Shown: positions 9,541 through 18,579 of the stretch, in pieces
How the letters are laid out: each line of letters opens with the position of its first letter
How positions within the stretch are numbered: the stretch's first letter is position 1
Source of the DNA: Oligoflexia bacterium
Lineage (GTDB): Bacteria > Bdellovibrionota > Bdellovibrionia > JABDDW01
NCBI GenBank assembly: GCA_034439615.1
Contig: JAWXAT010000036.1
Span: 62,001 to 126,000, forward strand
Direction: 5' to 3'
DNA: 64,000 nt
The notes under the pieces: generated by a model
The model's database searches: none
Seen by the model: the letters and a program-made list of their open reading frames with translations, nothing else
What the model was told of the DNA's origin: nothing
Position numbers and translations under genes: made by a program

Positions 9541-10103
9541 GGTTTTTTCTGATCCAATGTTTTGTTAATCCAAGAGGCAATAATCTTTGTCACTTTTTAA
9601 GCACCCGTATAGGTTAAATGCCCAAAAACAAGAACGTCAGCACCGTGTTTGCCGTAGATATCAAAGCAGCCCGTCCAAGAAAGATAGGCTTGCCATAAAC
9701 TATCGACACGATTTTCTAAAAGAGAACTATGGATTCCGGCATTAAAAGAGCTGGAAAAATATTTTTTCCATAATTGAGTATCCATTCTCATAGAATCTGG
9801 AAACCCAGGAAACAATGTTTGAAATATTTCAGGATATTCTAATGTTTTAATAGCAATACCTTCTCTAAAGGTATTGTGAGAAGCCCATGTTTTATGATTT
9901 CTCTTTGCCGAGTCAGCTGTGAGTAAAGAAAAATCCACATACTTTTCATCAAGCGGCAGCTTTCCTAAACTTACCTTTTCATATGAACCTGTTTTTGCGT
10001 CAAAATTTCGATTGAGTCAATTAAAGAAAAACCAAAGCCCGCAAAGCGAAACAACAAAACTTATCAAAAGGGCGCGCCAATAGACGTTTGAAGATTTTTT
10101 CAT
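9537..10103 (-). pseudogene. Membrane-anchored partner of the MBOAT protein, interrupted by two in-frame stops
   Basis: Reading from ATG 10101-10103 gives an N-terminal hydrophobic anchor (about residues 8-28), then an in-frame TGA at codon 29 (10017-10019). The frame stays open until a TAA at codon 169 (9597-9599) and then runs to a TGA whose ATGA overlaps the MBOAT start. The whole 188-codon frame is therefore recognisable, with a proper 4-nt coupling at its end, but has two nonsense codons and no frameshift. The C-terminal block GHLTYTGA..VTKIIASW resembles the last SGNH/DltD-type block (H....GA), so it may have been an acyltransfer partner. I do not recognise the family with certainty. 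The surviving open middle is 9597-9938. Confidence 0.7.
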
Positions 10104-10221
10104 TAAAATAATTTATAACTTAACTCTTTGAAATGACAAATTTATTTTATTTATTTGGTATAAATTTATGGGAAGAGTTTGGTTCTTTGATTGTATTTTC
10201 TTTTTCCCTATGGACTTAACT

Positions 10222-10251
10222 TTCATATTCGGTTTTCTCATTTGCTATTAT
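10222..10251 (+). promoter_or_regulatory. Candidate sigma70-type promoter for the methyltransferase at 10312
   Basis: An extended -10 element, TGC then TATTAT (10246-10251), lies 18 nt downstream of a weak -35 TTCATA (10222-10227). It would give a leader of about 55 nt. This is the only gene start downstream on this strand, and the upstream side is the decayed acyltransferase module. The rest of the 208-nt gap shows nothing else I can support. Confidence 0.4.
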
Positions 10252-10311
10252 ACTGAGCCTGGTAAAGAATAGTCCCTTGAACAGCACTGGAAAAATAAGG
10301 ATTCACAAAAG

Positions 10312-10986
10312 ATGGCGAAATCAAGAGTCAGGTCACAAGTCGAAACATATCAAAAACAGCTTCTGGCACATGGCGATCATCCCACTTCACTATTTCAAAC
10401 CTTAGAAACTCAAACCCTTCGCTTTGATCACATGATGCAAAGAATCTTAGAAACAAGTGCTGGGGGATTCACCCTTCACGATGTAGGCTGCGGCCTTGGT
10501 CACCTTCACGAATATCTTAATAAAAAAAAGGTAAAGCATCGCTACTCTGGTTCAGATATTGTTCCTGAAGCAGTAGCTCTCTTCCACCAGAAGTTCCCTA
10601 AACTTAAAGTGAAATGCGCTGACTTCTTATCTCTAAACACCAATAAAAAATATGATTTCGTGGTCTGCAATGGGATTTTACATTTTCCGGCAGGAACCGA
10701 CAGTTCTCAGTGGAGAAACTTTGGATACAAACTCATCAAGCACATGTTTACGAATGCAAAAAAAGGAGTCGCTTTTAACTTCTTAACAACTTACAAAACC
10801 ACAGAAAATCATTCTTTGTTTTATTTTGACCCTAAGGATGTCTTTGATTTTAGCCAAAAACATCTATCGCGCTTTGTGCACCTTGATCATGCCTACCCTC
10901 TCTATGAAGCGACAATTACGGTTTTTACAAAAGAATATATGCAGACCCGCTTCAAGCAGGCCACCTTTAAAAAATATTTTCGCTAG
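10312..10986 (+). CDS. Class I SAM-dependent methyltransferase
   Basis: A 224-aa protein with the SAM-binding motif LHDVGCGLGHLHEYL (about residues 57-71), an acidic second motif YSGSDI, and VVCNGILHFPAG in the position of motif IV/post-motif. The fold is a standalone Rossmann methyltransferase, and neither the acceptor nor the atom methylated can be read from it. AAGGA lies about 10 nt before the ATG. The gene ends in a 4-nt convergent overlap with the WbqC-family gene. In this setting it probably methylates a sugar or nucleotide sugar, though small-molecule methylation is equally possible. Confidence 0.75.
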   Translation: MAKSRVRSQVETYQKQLLAHGDHPTSLFQTLETQTLRFDHMMQRILETSAGGFTLHDVGCGLGHLHEYLNKKKVKHRYSGSDIVPEAVALFHQKFPKLKVKCADFLSLNTNKKYDFVVCNGILHFPAGTDSSQWRNFGYKLIKHMFTNAKKGVAFNFLTTYKTTENHSLFYFDPKDVFDFSQKHLSRFVHLDHAYPLYEATITVFTKEYMQTRFKQATFKKYFR

Positions 10987-11681
10987 GTGCTAGATTTTCC
11001 CCAAATAAACTCAGCCGTTTGAGGACCACAGTTGAAAAGAAGATCAACAATAGAAACCTCATGCACAAATGGCGGATGAAGTTGCGGATATTCCACATAC
11101 GAGGAGTAGTCTTTGAATTCTAAAGTCATTCCATTTTGAGCGAAGTGTGCTGGCTCTAAATAATTACGGGCCGCCGGGCCAGTGACATAGTGCTGAGCTT
11201 CGACTTTCTCTAAAAGTTTTAATAAGCGCTCTTCTCTCACACCCTTGAGGTTGAATAATCTCGAATCTATAAATTTTGTTTGAAGTCCTAAAAAATCTTT
11301 TGAGATCTTAGAAATAAGATACTGGTTTAACTCTGAAAGAGATTTCCAATTTTTTCCTAGATAGAAATCTTTAAAAAACTCTTTATATAAATTGAAATAG
11401 GGCGCTTTTGAATACCACTGATTTAAAAGGCCCCAATGCTGAGATTGCCATTCATGAGTGCTCAGTTCTACTTCACAAATGAGGCGGTTGATGTCTTTTC
11501 CAACGGGTATGGTCAGCCAACTAGCACCTTTGTCTGTCTTGATCTTATTACGGTTTCGCCAGTCATTTTTTGTGAATTGCACATCATCGTAAAACACGAA
11601 GACTTCAACATCATGAATGATGTCGAAGTAACCCTTCCAGGGGAGATAATTTGATTGAATAACAGCTGTTTTTTTCTGCAT
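10983..11681 (-). CDS. WbqC-family protein
   Basis: A 232-aa protein beginning KKTAVIQSNYLPWKGYFD, with FYDDVQFTKNDWRNRNKI shortly after. Both segments are hallmarks of the WbqC-like family found in O-antigen and capsule loci. The family is often linked to acyl or amino-acyl decoration of amino sugars, but its chemistry is not firmly established, so only the family is asserted. The gene sits on the opposite strand between two plus-strand genes. Its start is 87 nt from the FAD oxidoreductase start, so the two are divergently transcribed. It ends in overlap with the convergent methyltransferase. Confidence 0.85.
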   Translation of the reverse strand: MQKKTAVIQSNYLPWKGYFDIIHDVEVFVFYDDVQFTKNDWRNRNKIKTDKGASWLTIPVGKDINRLICEVELSTHEWQSQHWGLLNQWYSKAPYFNLYKEFFKDFYLGKNWKSLSELNQYLISKISKDFLGLQTKFIDSRLFNLKGVREERLLKLLEKVEAQHYVTGPAARNYLEPAHFAQNGMTLEFKDYSSYVEYPQLHPPFVHEVSIVDLLFNCGPQTAEFIWGKSST

Positions 11682-11768
11682 TATTTTCAGCTAGAGCTAA
11701 TAACACTAGGCTTCAAGAGCTGCAATAAAAAAGTTGGACTGCCTAGGTTTATATGCCATATTTCAAAG

Positions 11769-13205
11769 ATGCGTGCTGAGAAAAAAGAAGTCGTTATCGC
11801 CGGTGCGGGGTTGCCATCCCTGCTCCTCGCTCTGAAAATAGCCGAAGACCATCCTCAAAACAAAATATTAATACTAGAAAAAAATGCAGAGCTAGGTGGA
11901 ATGTTTCGCAGTTTTGATTATGGAGAACATGGTTTTTTTGACCATGGAATGCATATCATTTACGAAACATGCATCCCTGCCATCGACGATGTCATTGGCA
12001 GCGTTCTTGATAAAGACCAATGGATTTTCTTAGAAGGAAACCGCAAAGACATTGCAGGAATTTACTATAATAACCAACTGCAAAAAGACACTCCTTACGT
12101 AGACTTCAGAAATCTGAAACTCAAGAATAGGCTACGCTACACGGGAGGCTTCTTTTATAACTTAGCACTGACACTGAAGGGCGAGCCGTCTTTTGACAAT
12201 GCAGAAGAAGCTCTTCGTTGGCGATTTGGAAAACTTGTTTCCAATGAGGTTTTCGAACCCATCTTGCGCAAACTTTACTCTCGAAATCTCACCGAACTTG
12301 CTCCATTTGCTACTCAATTATTGGCTATGAATCGCATTGCCCTTTTTGACAAAAAGGTCATGCTCAAATTGATGAAATCAGACGCCATAAGAGCTCGCGT
12401 GGCTTATCCAGATCAATTAAATCTGCCTAACTTTAGACCTAACAATCAGCGCGGCTTGTATCCCAAAAAATTTGGCATGTTCAGAGTCATGAATGCCATA
12501 GAAAAAAAATTAAATAAGTATGGTGTCAAAATTCAGACATCGGCAGATATTAAAGAACTACAGGTTGAGGGTAAAACTTTAAAATCTGTACATTATGTAA
12601 CTCGCGAAAGTGGGGCCCAAACGGTCTCTGCAGATCATCTTTATTGGGGCGCAGGAACACCGCCTTTGGCTATGTTGCTTAAGATGCCAACGCGCGCTCT
12701 CAAAATCGATAAAAATCCTCCGGGCAGATTTGTAAACCTTATTTTCGACACCCCACCCAATATGGGTGAGCTCTACTACTTTTATTGCTTTGAACCTGGG
12801 TTTCAAACTTTCAGAGTCACCCGCTACGGAAATTATTGCGCTGATGCCGACGAAAAAGGCCTGTACCGTGTCTGTATTGAACTGTGGCCCCAAAATGAAG
12901 AAGAAGCACTGAAAACACAGCCATTAGAGGTAGCACTTTCTGAGCTTAAAAAATTTGGCGTCATCACTGACAAACACCGTCTTGTTTTTTCTGCTGTAGA
13001 AATACAGGCCGCTGGATTTCCACTGCCAACAGTTGGAAATATTTCTAACCATAAAATAATTAGAGATTTCATCGTCAGTCAGAATATCTCCAACATCACT
13101 CCCATAGGAGCCTTAGCTGAAGAAGGAGTTTTCTTTTTGAAAGACGTCCTAATTGATACTTTCGCAAAAGCAAAACTAAGAGGACATATCCATGAATCCA
13201 ATTAG
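11769..13205 (+). CDS. FAD/NAD(P)-binding oxidoreductase (protoporphyrinogen-oxidase/amine-oxidase-like fold)
   Basis: A 478-aa protein with an N-terminal dinucleotide-binding motif VVIAGAGLPSLLLA and the following ILEKNAELGGMF, typical of the amine-oxidase/UDP-galactopyranose-mutase-like FAD superfamily. A later block near the C-terminus (NISNITPIGALAEEGVFF) would close the FAD site. I start it at ATG 11769: the frame is open upstream to 11655, but that stretch lies over the divergent WbqC gene and does not extend the fold. The GTG/ATG of the next gene overlaps its 3' end by 14 nt. In surface-glycan loci such proteins oxidise or isomerise sugars. The exact reaction is unknown. Confidence 0.75.
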   Translation: MRAEKKEVVIAGAGLPSLLLALKIAEDHPQNKILILEKNAELGGMFRSFDYGEHGFFDHGMHIIYETCIPAIDDVIGSVLDKDQWIFLEGNRKDIAGIYYNNQLQKDTPYVDFRNLKLKNRLRYTGGFFYNLALTLKGEPSFDNAEEALRWRFGKLVSNEVFEPILRKLYSRNLTELAPFATQLLAMNRIALFDKKVMLKLMKSDAIRARVAYPDQLNLPNFRPNNQRGLYPKKFGMFRVMNAIEKKLNKYGVKIQTSADIKELQVEGKTLKSVHYVTRESGAQTVSADHLYWGAGTPPLAMLLKMPTRALKIDKNPPGRFVNLIFDTPPNMGELYYFYCFEPGFQTFRVTRYGNYCADADEKGLYRVCIELWPQNEEEALKTQPLEVALSELKKFGVITDKHRLVFSAVEIQAAGFPLPTVGNISNHKIIRDFIVSQNISNITPIGALAEEGVFFLKDVLIDTFAKAKLRGHIHESN

Positions 13206-14340
13206 CATTCCTCCAATGCCCTTTTATTGGAGAGTCCATGGAGTTCCTAAGACTGACAATATCATAGCTGATAAATGGCCTTTTGAATTTGATTATGAAG
13301 AAGAGTTAGGTCTTATCACGCAAAAATACACTCCAAATCTTAAAGGTTATCTCAACCAGATTTACAAGGCAGAATCAAATATTGGTTATCTACAAGATGC
13401 CAATCTTCTGGCAAAACCCTATGGAAGCGATCTGTTCCGATTCATCAATCAAAACACCATCACACCAGGTAAAGCCTCACAGATTTTAGAGATTGGTTGC
13501 GGAGGCTGCACTGTTTTAGAAAATCTGAAACAGACGGGTCATAAAGTGACGGGTCTTGATCCCAGCCCTGTAGCCCTCAAAGCAGGAAAGAAAAAAAATA
13601 TCCAAGTGATACATGATTTTTTTCCGTCTCAACAACTGCATGATAAATTTGACCTTATTTTTCACTCTGATGTTCTCGAGCATGTTCCTGATCCGGTTTC
13701 TTTTTTGAGAGATCACAAAAGTCATTTGAAAAAATCGGGGCAAGTTTTGATTTCTGTACCTGATTGCACAGAGAGTATTTCTTTAGGCGATCTTTCAATG
13801 ACTCTGCATCAGCACCTCAATTACTTTGATGAAGAATCTCTATACGCTGTTTTAGCGGCAGCCGGATTCGAGGTCATTGTGATCGAAAAAGCTCTCTATG
13901 GGGGCTCACTTTATGCGTTGGGACGGAACACAGACAAAACCTCTATGTCTACCCCCAAACCCCAACAAGAAAAATTCGTATTGTTCAATAACCGTGCGCA
14001 ACAGGCTATTAAACAGTTCACCAACTATATCAGCACGCTAGAATCCACGAACAATTCTCTTGGATTCTATGTACCTCTTCGCAGCTTTCCGTATCTGGCT
14101 TTTTTGAATAAAGAAATCCATTATCGCATTTTTGATGATACTGACCATTGGCACCATAAATTCTTCGATGGGTATGATCGGCCCATAGAAAACCGCAATG
14201 ATCTGATGAAAAAACCGGTCAAAAATCTGATTATTATGAGCCTTACATTTGGTGACATCATCGAAAAGAAAATAAGAAGCGAGATGGGCTCACAGACCAA
14301 TATTATACAGCTTCGTGAAATCCTTGATTTCAGTGTTTAG
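13192..14340 (+). CDS. SAM-dependent C-methyltransferase-like protein with C-terminal accessory domain
   Basis: A 382-aa protein. The central part (about residues 95-220) is a class I methyltransferase with ILEIGCGGCTVLENL and FHSDVLEHVPDP. The last 110 residues form a separate alpha/beta domain (IHYRIFDDTDHWHHKFFDGY, then LIIMSLTFGDIIEKKI). This resembles the C-terminal domain of sugar C-methyltransferases of the Methyltransf_13/14 type, although I see no N-terminal zinc-binding cysteine cluster. AGAGGA lies about 8 nt before the ATG. It overlaps the oxidoreductase by 14 nt, so the two are likely co-translated and may act on one nucleotide sugar. Confidence 0.7.
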   Translation: MNPISIPPMPFYWRVHGVPKTDNIIADKWPFEFDYEEELGLITQKYTPNLKGYLNQIYKAESNIGYLQDANLLAKPYGSDLFRFINQNTITPGKASQILEIGCGGCTVLENLKQTGHKVTGLDPSPVALKAGKKKNIQVIHDFFPSQQLHDKFDLIFHSDVLEHVPDPVSFLRDHKSHLKKSGQVLISVPDCTESISLGDLSMTLHQHLNYFDEESLYAVLAAAGFEVIVIEKALYGGSLYALGRNTDKTSMSTPKPQQEKFVLFNNRAQQAIKQFTNYISTLESTNNSLGFYVPLRSFPYLAFLNKEIHYRIFDDTDHWHHKFFDGYDRPIENRNDLMKKPVKNLIIMSLTFGDIIEKKIRSEMGSQTNIIQLREILDFSV

Positions 14341-14350
14341 TTAAGTCATC

Positions 14351-15292
14351 ATGAGCTCTGTGATGACCAATAAAGATATTGAACTTTCAGTGGTGGCCAG
14401 CATCTATGACGATGCTGAGCTCATTATACCGCTCGTCGAAAAAACAACCAAAGTACTCGTTGCGATGGGTGTTTCTTTTGAAATCATCTTGGTTAATGAC
14501 AAGAGTCGTGATTATTCTGAACGCATTATAGAAGAACAGTGCCGTAAACATTCTTTTGTACGAGCTCTTACGCTCTCTAGAAATTTCGGTCAGCAGATTG
14601 CCATCAGTGCTGGTGTGCACTACGCTCGTGGTCGTTATGTTTTGATCATGGATGGTGATCTTCAAAACCCCATCGATGCCATTCCAAAACTTTACGGCAA
14701 GATCAAAGAGGGTTTTGGCATCGTTTACGCTATCTCTACTGTGAGAAATTCTTTCTCTGAAAAAATTACTTCCAAAATTTTTTGGCTTATCATCAACAAA
14801 TGGTTTCGCGCCAATATTTTGCCTCACCAACTTATGATGCGCATCATGACGGCCGAGTGCGCTGAGACGTATAATTCCTACACTGAAATTACACGCACCG
14901 TTGCAGGTGTTATGGCCGATATGGGATTTAGCTCAACTATTTTAGAAGTTCAAAATCAACGCCGCACCCATGGCAAAAGTCATTACAATTTTATCAAACG
15001 ATTTAATCTTTTCATTGATGCTGTGTTGAGCCTTACAAATAATCCGCTGAACATACTCATCTATTTTGGCTCAACAATGTTGGTGCTCACCCTAGGATTT
15101 GCACTTTATGTTGTCTCCACGCATTTCGGAGGTGAACCTATACCAGGGTATTGGTTTGCGGCCATGGTGGTCTCATTTTTCGGAAGTATTATCATTGTAA
15201 TCTTAGGTATATTGGCCCGTTACCTGGCCAATATTTATACCGAAGTCAGGCGACGTCCGCTTTTTCTTGTGCAAAGAAAGTTCAATTTTTGA
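14351..15292 (+). CDS. GT2 glycosyltransferase, GtrB/DPM-like, membrane-anchored
   Basis: A 313-aa protein. Residues about 11-230 form a GT-A domain with IILVNDKSRD and IMDGDLQNP (the DXD-type site), and RRTHGKSHYN downstream. Two transmembrane helices follow at about 235-260 and 270-300. This layout is that of polyprenyl-phosphate glycosyltransferases (GtrB, ArnC, DPM1), which load one sugar on undecaprenyl phosphate for transfer by a GT-C enzyme. The next gene is such a candidate GT-C protein. The gene begins 10 nt after the methyltransferase stop. Which sugar is activated cannot be told. Confidence 0.85.
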   Translation: MSSVMTNKDIELSVVASIYDDAELIIPLVEKTTKVLVAMGVSFEIILVNDKSRDYSERIIEEQCRKHSFVRALTLSRNFGQQIAISAGVHYARGRYVLIMDGDLQNPIDAIPKLYGKIKEGFGIVYAISTVRNSFSEKITSKIFWLIINKWFRANILPHQLMMRIMTAECAETYNSYTEITRTVAGVMADMGFSSTILEVQNQRRTHGKSHYNFIKRFNLFIDAVLSLTNNPLNILIYFGSTMLVLTLGFALYVVSTHFGGEPIPGYWFAAMVVSFFGSIIIVILGILARYLANIYTEVRRRPLFLVQRKFNF

Positions 15293-15309
15293 GAGGCCTC
15301 GTTTTGCGC

Positions 15310-16725
15310 ATGAAACACTTGAACTGGATATGCGGAGTTCTGCTTCTTATTCTGTTTTTTCTTTCATTAAAAACCCTAACTACCTTCCCAGATCTTTTTG
15401 ACGATGAAGGCCTTTATGCAGCATTTGCCCAAGCTTTGGGAGAAACCGGAAAAACTCACTACTTGGGTTATGCCGTAGAAGCTCCCTACACCCAAGGCAA
15501 CGCATTAGTCACGCATTTTCATACGGGTCTCTATGCCTGTATTGCGAAATTATTCGGATATACTTTCACTTCGGCAAGAGCGGTTTCATTTTCTCTTTTT
15601 TTGATATCAGTACTTCTGTGGGGTTTTATCTCTAGGAGAATAGGTTTTCCTGTTTTCATAGGTACTTTTTTGTTCGCTTCGACAGAACGTTTATTTCATG
15701 CCTCACATGTCTTCAGACCTGAAATCAGTTTAATATTCATCAACTGCCTCTATTTATTTCTTTTCACAAATAGACCTGATGCTCCTCTGAAGCCCACGAC
15801 TTCATTTGCCAGAGGCTTATTTAACTCTCTTTTTGTCATCGCTCATGGCAATGGTATCGCCTCTGTGGCCATTAATTGCTATGACATGGCCACACGCTCT
15901 TTCTTTACATTGAAAAAACATTTTTTGGCCAATGGAATCTATTACTGCGGCTCTATTATCGCTGTTGGTCTTTTTTATTTTTTCCAGGTTAGCAGCATTG
16001 GATGGAGTGATTTTGTGCTGCAACTCAAGGCCCAACCAGTTCAGCATAAAACGTTTTTAGAACTCATACAGACTGATATTGTGTTGAGGTGGGGTCGAGA
16101 ACTGGTTGTCGTCGGAGGCAGTCTCGTTGCCAAATTTATGCGAGCATATTTCTATATCGTCATTTTTTTCACAGCGGCCTATTCAGTTGCAAAACTGACG
16201 ACGCAAGCGCGACAGGCAGGGACCATGGTGTTCATCTGTGTGCTTGCTTACGTTTTTCTTATTCGGGATAAAGTCGACATCCACATAGCCGAAATGATGC
16301 CCTTTTTTCTTTTTTCATTTATGCTCTATTTTGTAACACTCCAGAAACAAAAAAGAAGTCTCCTCCCCGGCGTCTTACTTGTTAGTCTACTTCTGGTGAA
16401 TTCGTTTTTAACTTTTCATCATGTTTTTAAATACGCAGAAAAATCTATTCCTGAAGCAAGAGTTGACATTCTCGTAAATTTTCTTGACCAAGAAACTATA
16501 CGCCCAGCTTCTGAATATAAAATTTTTGTCGGAAAGCTCACTTATTGGTTTCAACTCCATGATCGCATGCAAATGATTCATCAAAGATTTCTTGAACAGC
16601 ATCTCCCTTTTAAAGGAGGTGTAATCGCTACTGATGACGTTCTTGAATTGCCGTTTCTTATTAAAAATTGCAAAATCGATTACACAGACCCTTCGGGTAT
16701 TTTTAGGGCATTTTATTGCCCTTGA
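15310..16725 (+). CDS. GT39/ArnT-like membrane glycosyltransferase, putative
   Basis: A protein of about 471 aa with about ten membrane helices. After the first helix comes LFDDEGLYAAF, an acidic pair plus aromatic pattern like the catalytic first periplasmic loop of GT39/ArnT enzymes. Immediately upstream is a GtrB-like polyprenyl-phosphate sugar synthase, so a donor-loading/transfer pair is a reasonable inference. The start is uncertain: GAGAGG at 15291-15296 is 7 nt from an in-frame TTG (15304) and 13 nt from the ATG (15310). The reading frame is open further upstream, but that part lies within the GT2 gene. The C-terminal 90 residues are soluble. Confidence 0.6.
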   Translation: MKHLNWICGVLLLILFFLSLKTLTTFPDLFDDEGLYAAFAQALGETGKTHYLGYAVEAPYTQGNALVTHFHTGLYACIAKLFGYTFTSARAVSFSLFLISVLLWGFISRRIGFPVFIGTFLFASTERLFHASHVFRPEISLIFINCLYLFLFTNRPDAPLKPTTSFARGLFNSLFVIAHGNGIASVAINCYDMATRSFFTLKKHFLANGIYYCGSIIAVGLFYFFQVSSIGWSDFVLQLKAQPVQHKTFLELIQTDIVLRWGRELVVVGGSLVAKFMRAYFYIVIFFTAAYSVAKLTTQARQAGTMVFICVLAYVFLIRDKVDIHIAEMMPFFLFSFMLYFVTLQKQKRSLLPGVLLVSLLLVNSFLTFHHVFKYAEKSIPEARVDILVNFLDQETIRPASEYKIFVGKLTYWFQLHDRMQMIHQRFLEQHLPFKGGVIATDDVLELPFLIKNCKIDYTDPSGIFRAFYCP

Positions 16726-16750
16726 GATGCGACGCTATCACTATTTCGCG

Positions 16751-16813
16751 CTACATAGGTTTAAGACTCTGATTTGTATAGTCAATTAACTATTGCTAGA
16801 AAAACCTACGTAG
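16751..16813. repeat. Nested inverted repeat in the leader of the PTPS-related gene
   Basis: CTACATAGGTTT at 16751-16762 is complementary to AAACCTACGTAG at 16802-16813 except for one pair. Inside lies a second small inverted repeat (ATAGT 16778-16782 and ACTAT 16789-16793). The structure sits in the 102-nt gap between two plus-strand genes, directly before the start at 16828. It may be a terminator remnant or a leader structure; there is no T-run typical of an intrinsic terminator. Confidence 0.35.
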
Positions 16814-16827
16814 AATAAAAATATCTT

Positions 16828-18579
16828 ATGACAAAGATTCCTAAAAAGTTTTGGTGGATCCTCCTAGCCATTATTGCCGTGTATTATCCACTCTCTCCCC
16901 TACTTCCAGTGACTGGAAACTTTGATGAAGACTGGTACCATCATCTTTGGCTTACGGGTTATTTAGGTCAATATCTCTCAAGCCATGGGCATTGGCCATT
17001 AGCACTTAATGCCACCAATGCCATCGGCACACCTATTCAGAGCTTTTATGGTTTTTTAATCTATCCACTACTTTCGCTTTTTAGCCTTGTACTCGGACCC
17101 AATATAGCTTTGCGCTGTGGAATTATTTTATTCATGGGATTGCAGTTTTTCTTGGTCTATCGACTTATCCTAGAAATTATAAAAGAAAAAACCACAGCCT
17201 TCACCACGGCATGTCTTATCACATGGGCTATTTACCCTATGACCAATATTTATAATCGAGGGGCGCTAGCCGAATTTTTTGCAACCACTTGCTTAGTAGG
17301 AGCTGTTTGTTCTTGGCTTTTAATTATACTTTGCAAAAGCCAGTATGAACGACGTGTTTTCACTTTTGTCTGTGGGCTGATGATGTGTTTCACTTTAGGA
17401 AGTCATCCGATTACTGCCATTTATGCTATTCCTTTTTCAGTGCCTCTGATTTTTTTCACTTTTTCTCATCTTAGAAATAAAGAAAAAAAAGAACGTTTTG
17501 AAATATTACTTTCTCTAGGCCTCACGATTTTATTCACACTGATTGTTATTAGTCCTTGGGCCTATTTAAATTGGAGTCACCGCAACACTTTAGAAATCTC
17601 TTCATCCATCAACTCTATGGTTTGGTATTTAACAGATATTGATCTTTTTGATACACGCTTTGCCCTGCTCCCATTTGATAAACGAAGTTTGGTTTCAGGT
17701 AAAAATGTGGGAACTCCTTATCTAGATGCACAAATGAATATGCCCCTTTTAATTTTAGTCTTAGGAAGTTTTGTCATCAGCTTGCTTGGATCAAAACCAC
17801 GAGAGAAAAGTTTGAGTTTTTTTACAGTCAGTGTGATCTTTTTTATCTTCGCAAGTATATTATCTCTTTCTCCTGAAGCCTTCACTTACTTACCCCAAAA
17901 AGCAGCGGTCATTCAATTTGGCTATCGATTTATTACTTATCAAAATCTTATGGCTTTTTTAGCACTGATTGCTTTGATGCTGGTAAAACCAGGTGTTTTT
18001 GAAAAAATCAAAGACAGCTGGCAAAAAACTTCTTTGATAACGATCTGTTTAACATTGGCACTGTGTGGAGTTTTTCTCAAATACCAACGAGCCAATGTAA
18101 TTCGCAATAAAAATTCAAAACCGGGATATGAGTTCAAGGCAGAAGATAAAACTGCTTTTTTGAAGATGCATAAGAATTTTAATTATAGAGTGTATAACTC
18201 CATTGATATCCCTAATATTCCCATCTCCATAGATGCGCCTATTGATAATGTGGTTTTTAATTTGGGGACAGGTGAAAATTTCAGCGACCCTCAGCCCCTG
18301 AATATCGAAGTAAAAACGGGCCAGTGGTTTAAGACCAATGTGGTTTCTTTTGATTGGAATAAAATCAGCGTGGGCAATGAAGAACTAAGCTCGGATCAAA
18401 TCAAAAGACACGATGCTCATTTGGCTATCTGGATACCTGCCGGCCAGCATACCTTGGTGACATCTGTGAAACCAGACCCTGCCTTACTTATTTTAAGAGG
18501 CATTTCATTTTATTCATTTGTGATGTGGGTTGTAGGAGCTTTGATATTCATCATTCGACAAAGACGAGTTTACTTGTGA
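16828..18579 (+). CDS. Large GT-C-like membrane protein with PTPS-related domain (paralogue 2)
   Basis: A 583-aa polytopic protein paralogous to the gene at 6450-8252. Shared features are FPMT/YPMTNIYNRGALAEFF in a mid-protein helix, GTPYLDAQMNMPL versus APYLDAQINLAL, and a soluble WNK-containing C-terminal domain closed by a last helix. NFDEDWYHHLW after the first helix supplies acidic residues in the first outer loop, as in GT-C transferases. Paralogue 1 has VDWNIVNW at that place, so the acidic pair is not conserved between them. The gene ends in a 10-nt convergent overlap with the NeuB-type fusion. The donor and acceptor are unknown. Confidence 0.65.
   Translation: MTKIPKKFWWILLAIIAVYYPLSPLLPVTGNFDEDWYHHLWLTGYLGQYLSSHGHWPLALNATNAIGTPIQSFYGFLIYPLLSLFSLVLGPNIALRCGIILFMGLQFFLVYRLILEIIKEKTTAFTTACLITWAIYPMTNIYNRGALAEFFATTCLVGAVCSWLLIILCKSQYERRVFTFVCGLMMCFTLGSHPITAIYAIPFSVPLIFFTFSHLRNKEKKERFEILLSLGLTILFTLIVISPWAYLNWSHRNTLEISSSINSMVWYLTDIDLFDTRFALLPFDKRSLVSGKNVGTPYLDAQMNMPLLILVLGSFVISLLGSKPREKSLSFFTVSVIFFIFASILSLSPEAFTYLPQKAAVIQFGYRFITYQNLMAFLALIALMLVKPGVFEKIKDSWQKTSLITICLTLALCGVFLKYQRANVIRNKNSKPGYEFKAEDKTAFLKMHKNFNYRVYNSIDIPNIPISIDAPIDNVVFNLGTGENFSDPQPLNIEVKTGQWFKTNVVSFDWNKISVGNEELSSDQIKRHDAHLAIWIPAGQHTLVTSVKPDPALLILRGISFYSFVMWVVGALIFIIRQRRVYL

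Noticed and set aside
9597-9938. Independent 113-aa gene
   Set aside because: It is the open middle of a longer frame interrupted by two stops, with anchor and coupled end still visible on both sides.
11655-11768. Upstream in-frame extension of the FAD oxidoreductase
   Set aside because: It lies over the divergent WbqC gene start, has no homology-like content and the dinucleotide motif begins right after ATG 11769.
15151-15309. Upstream in-frame extension of the GT39-like membrane protein
   Set aside because: It lies inside the GT2 gene in another frame; the first membrane helix begins after ATG 15310.
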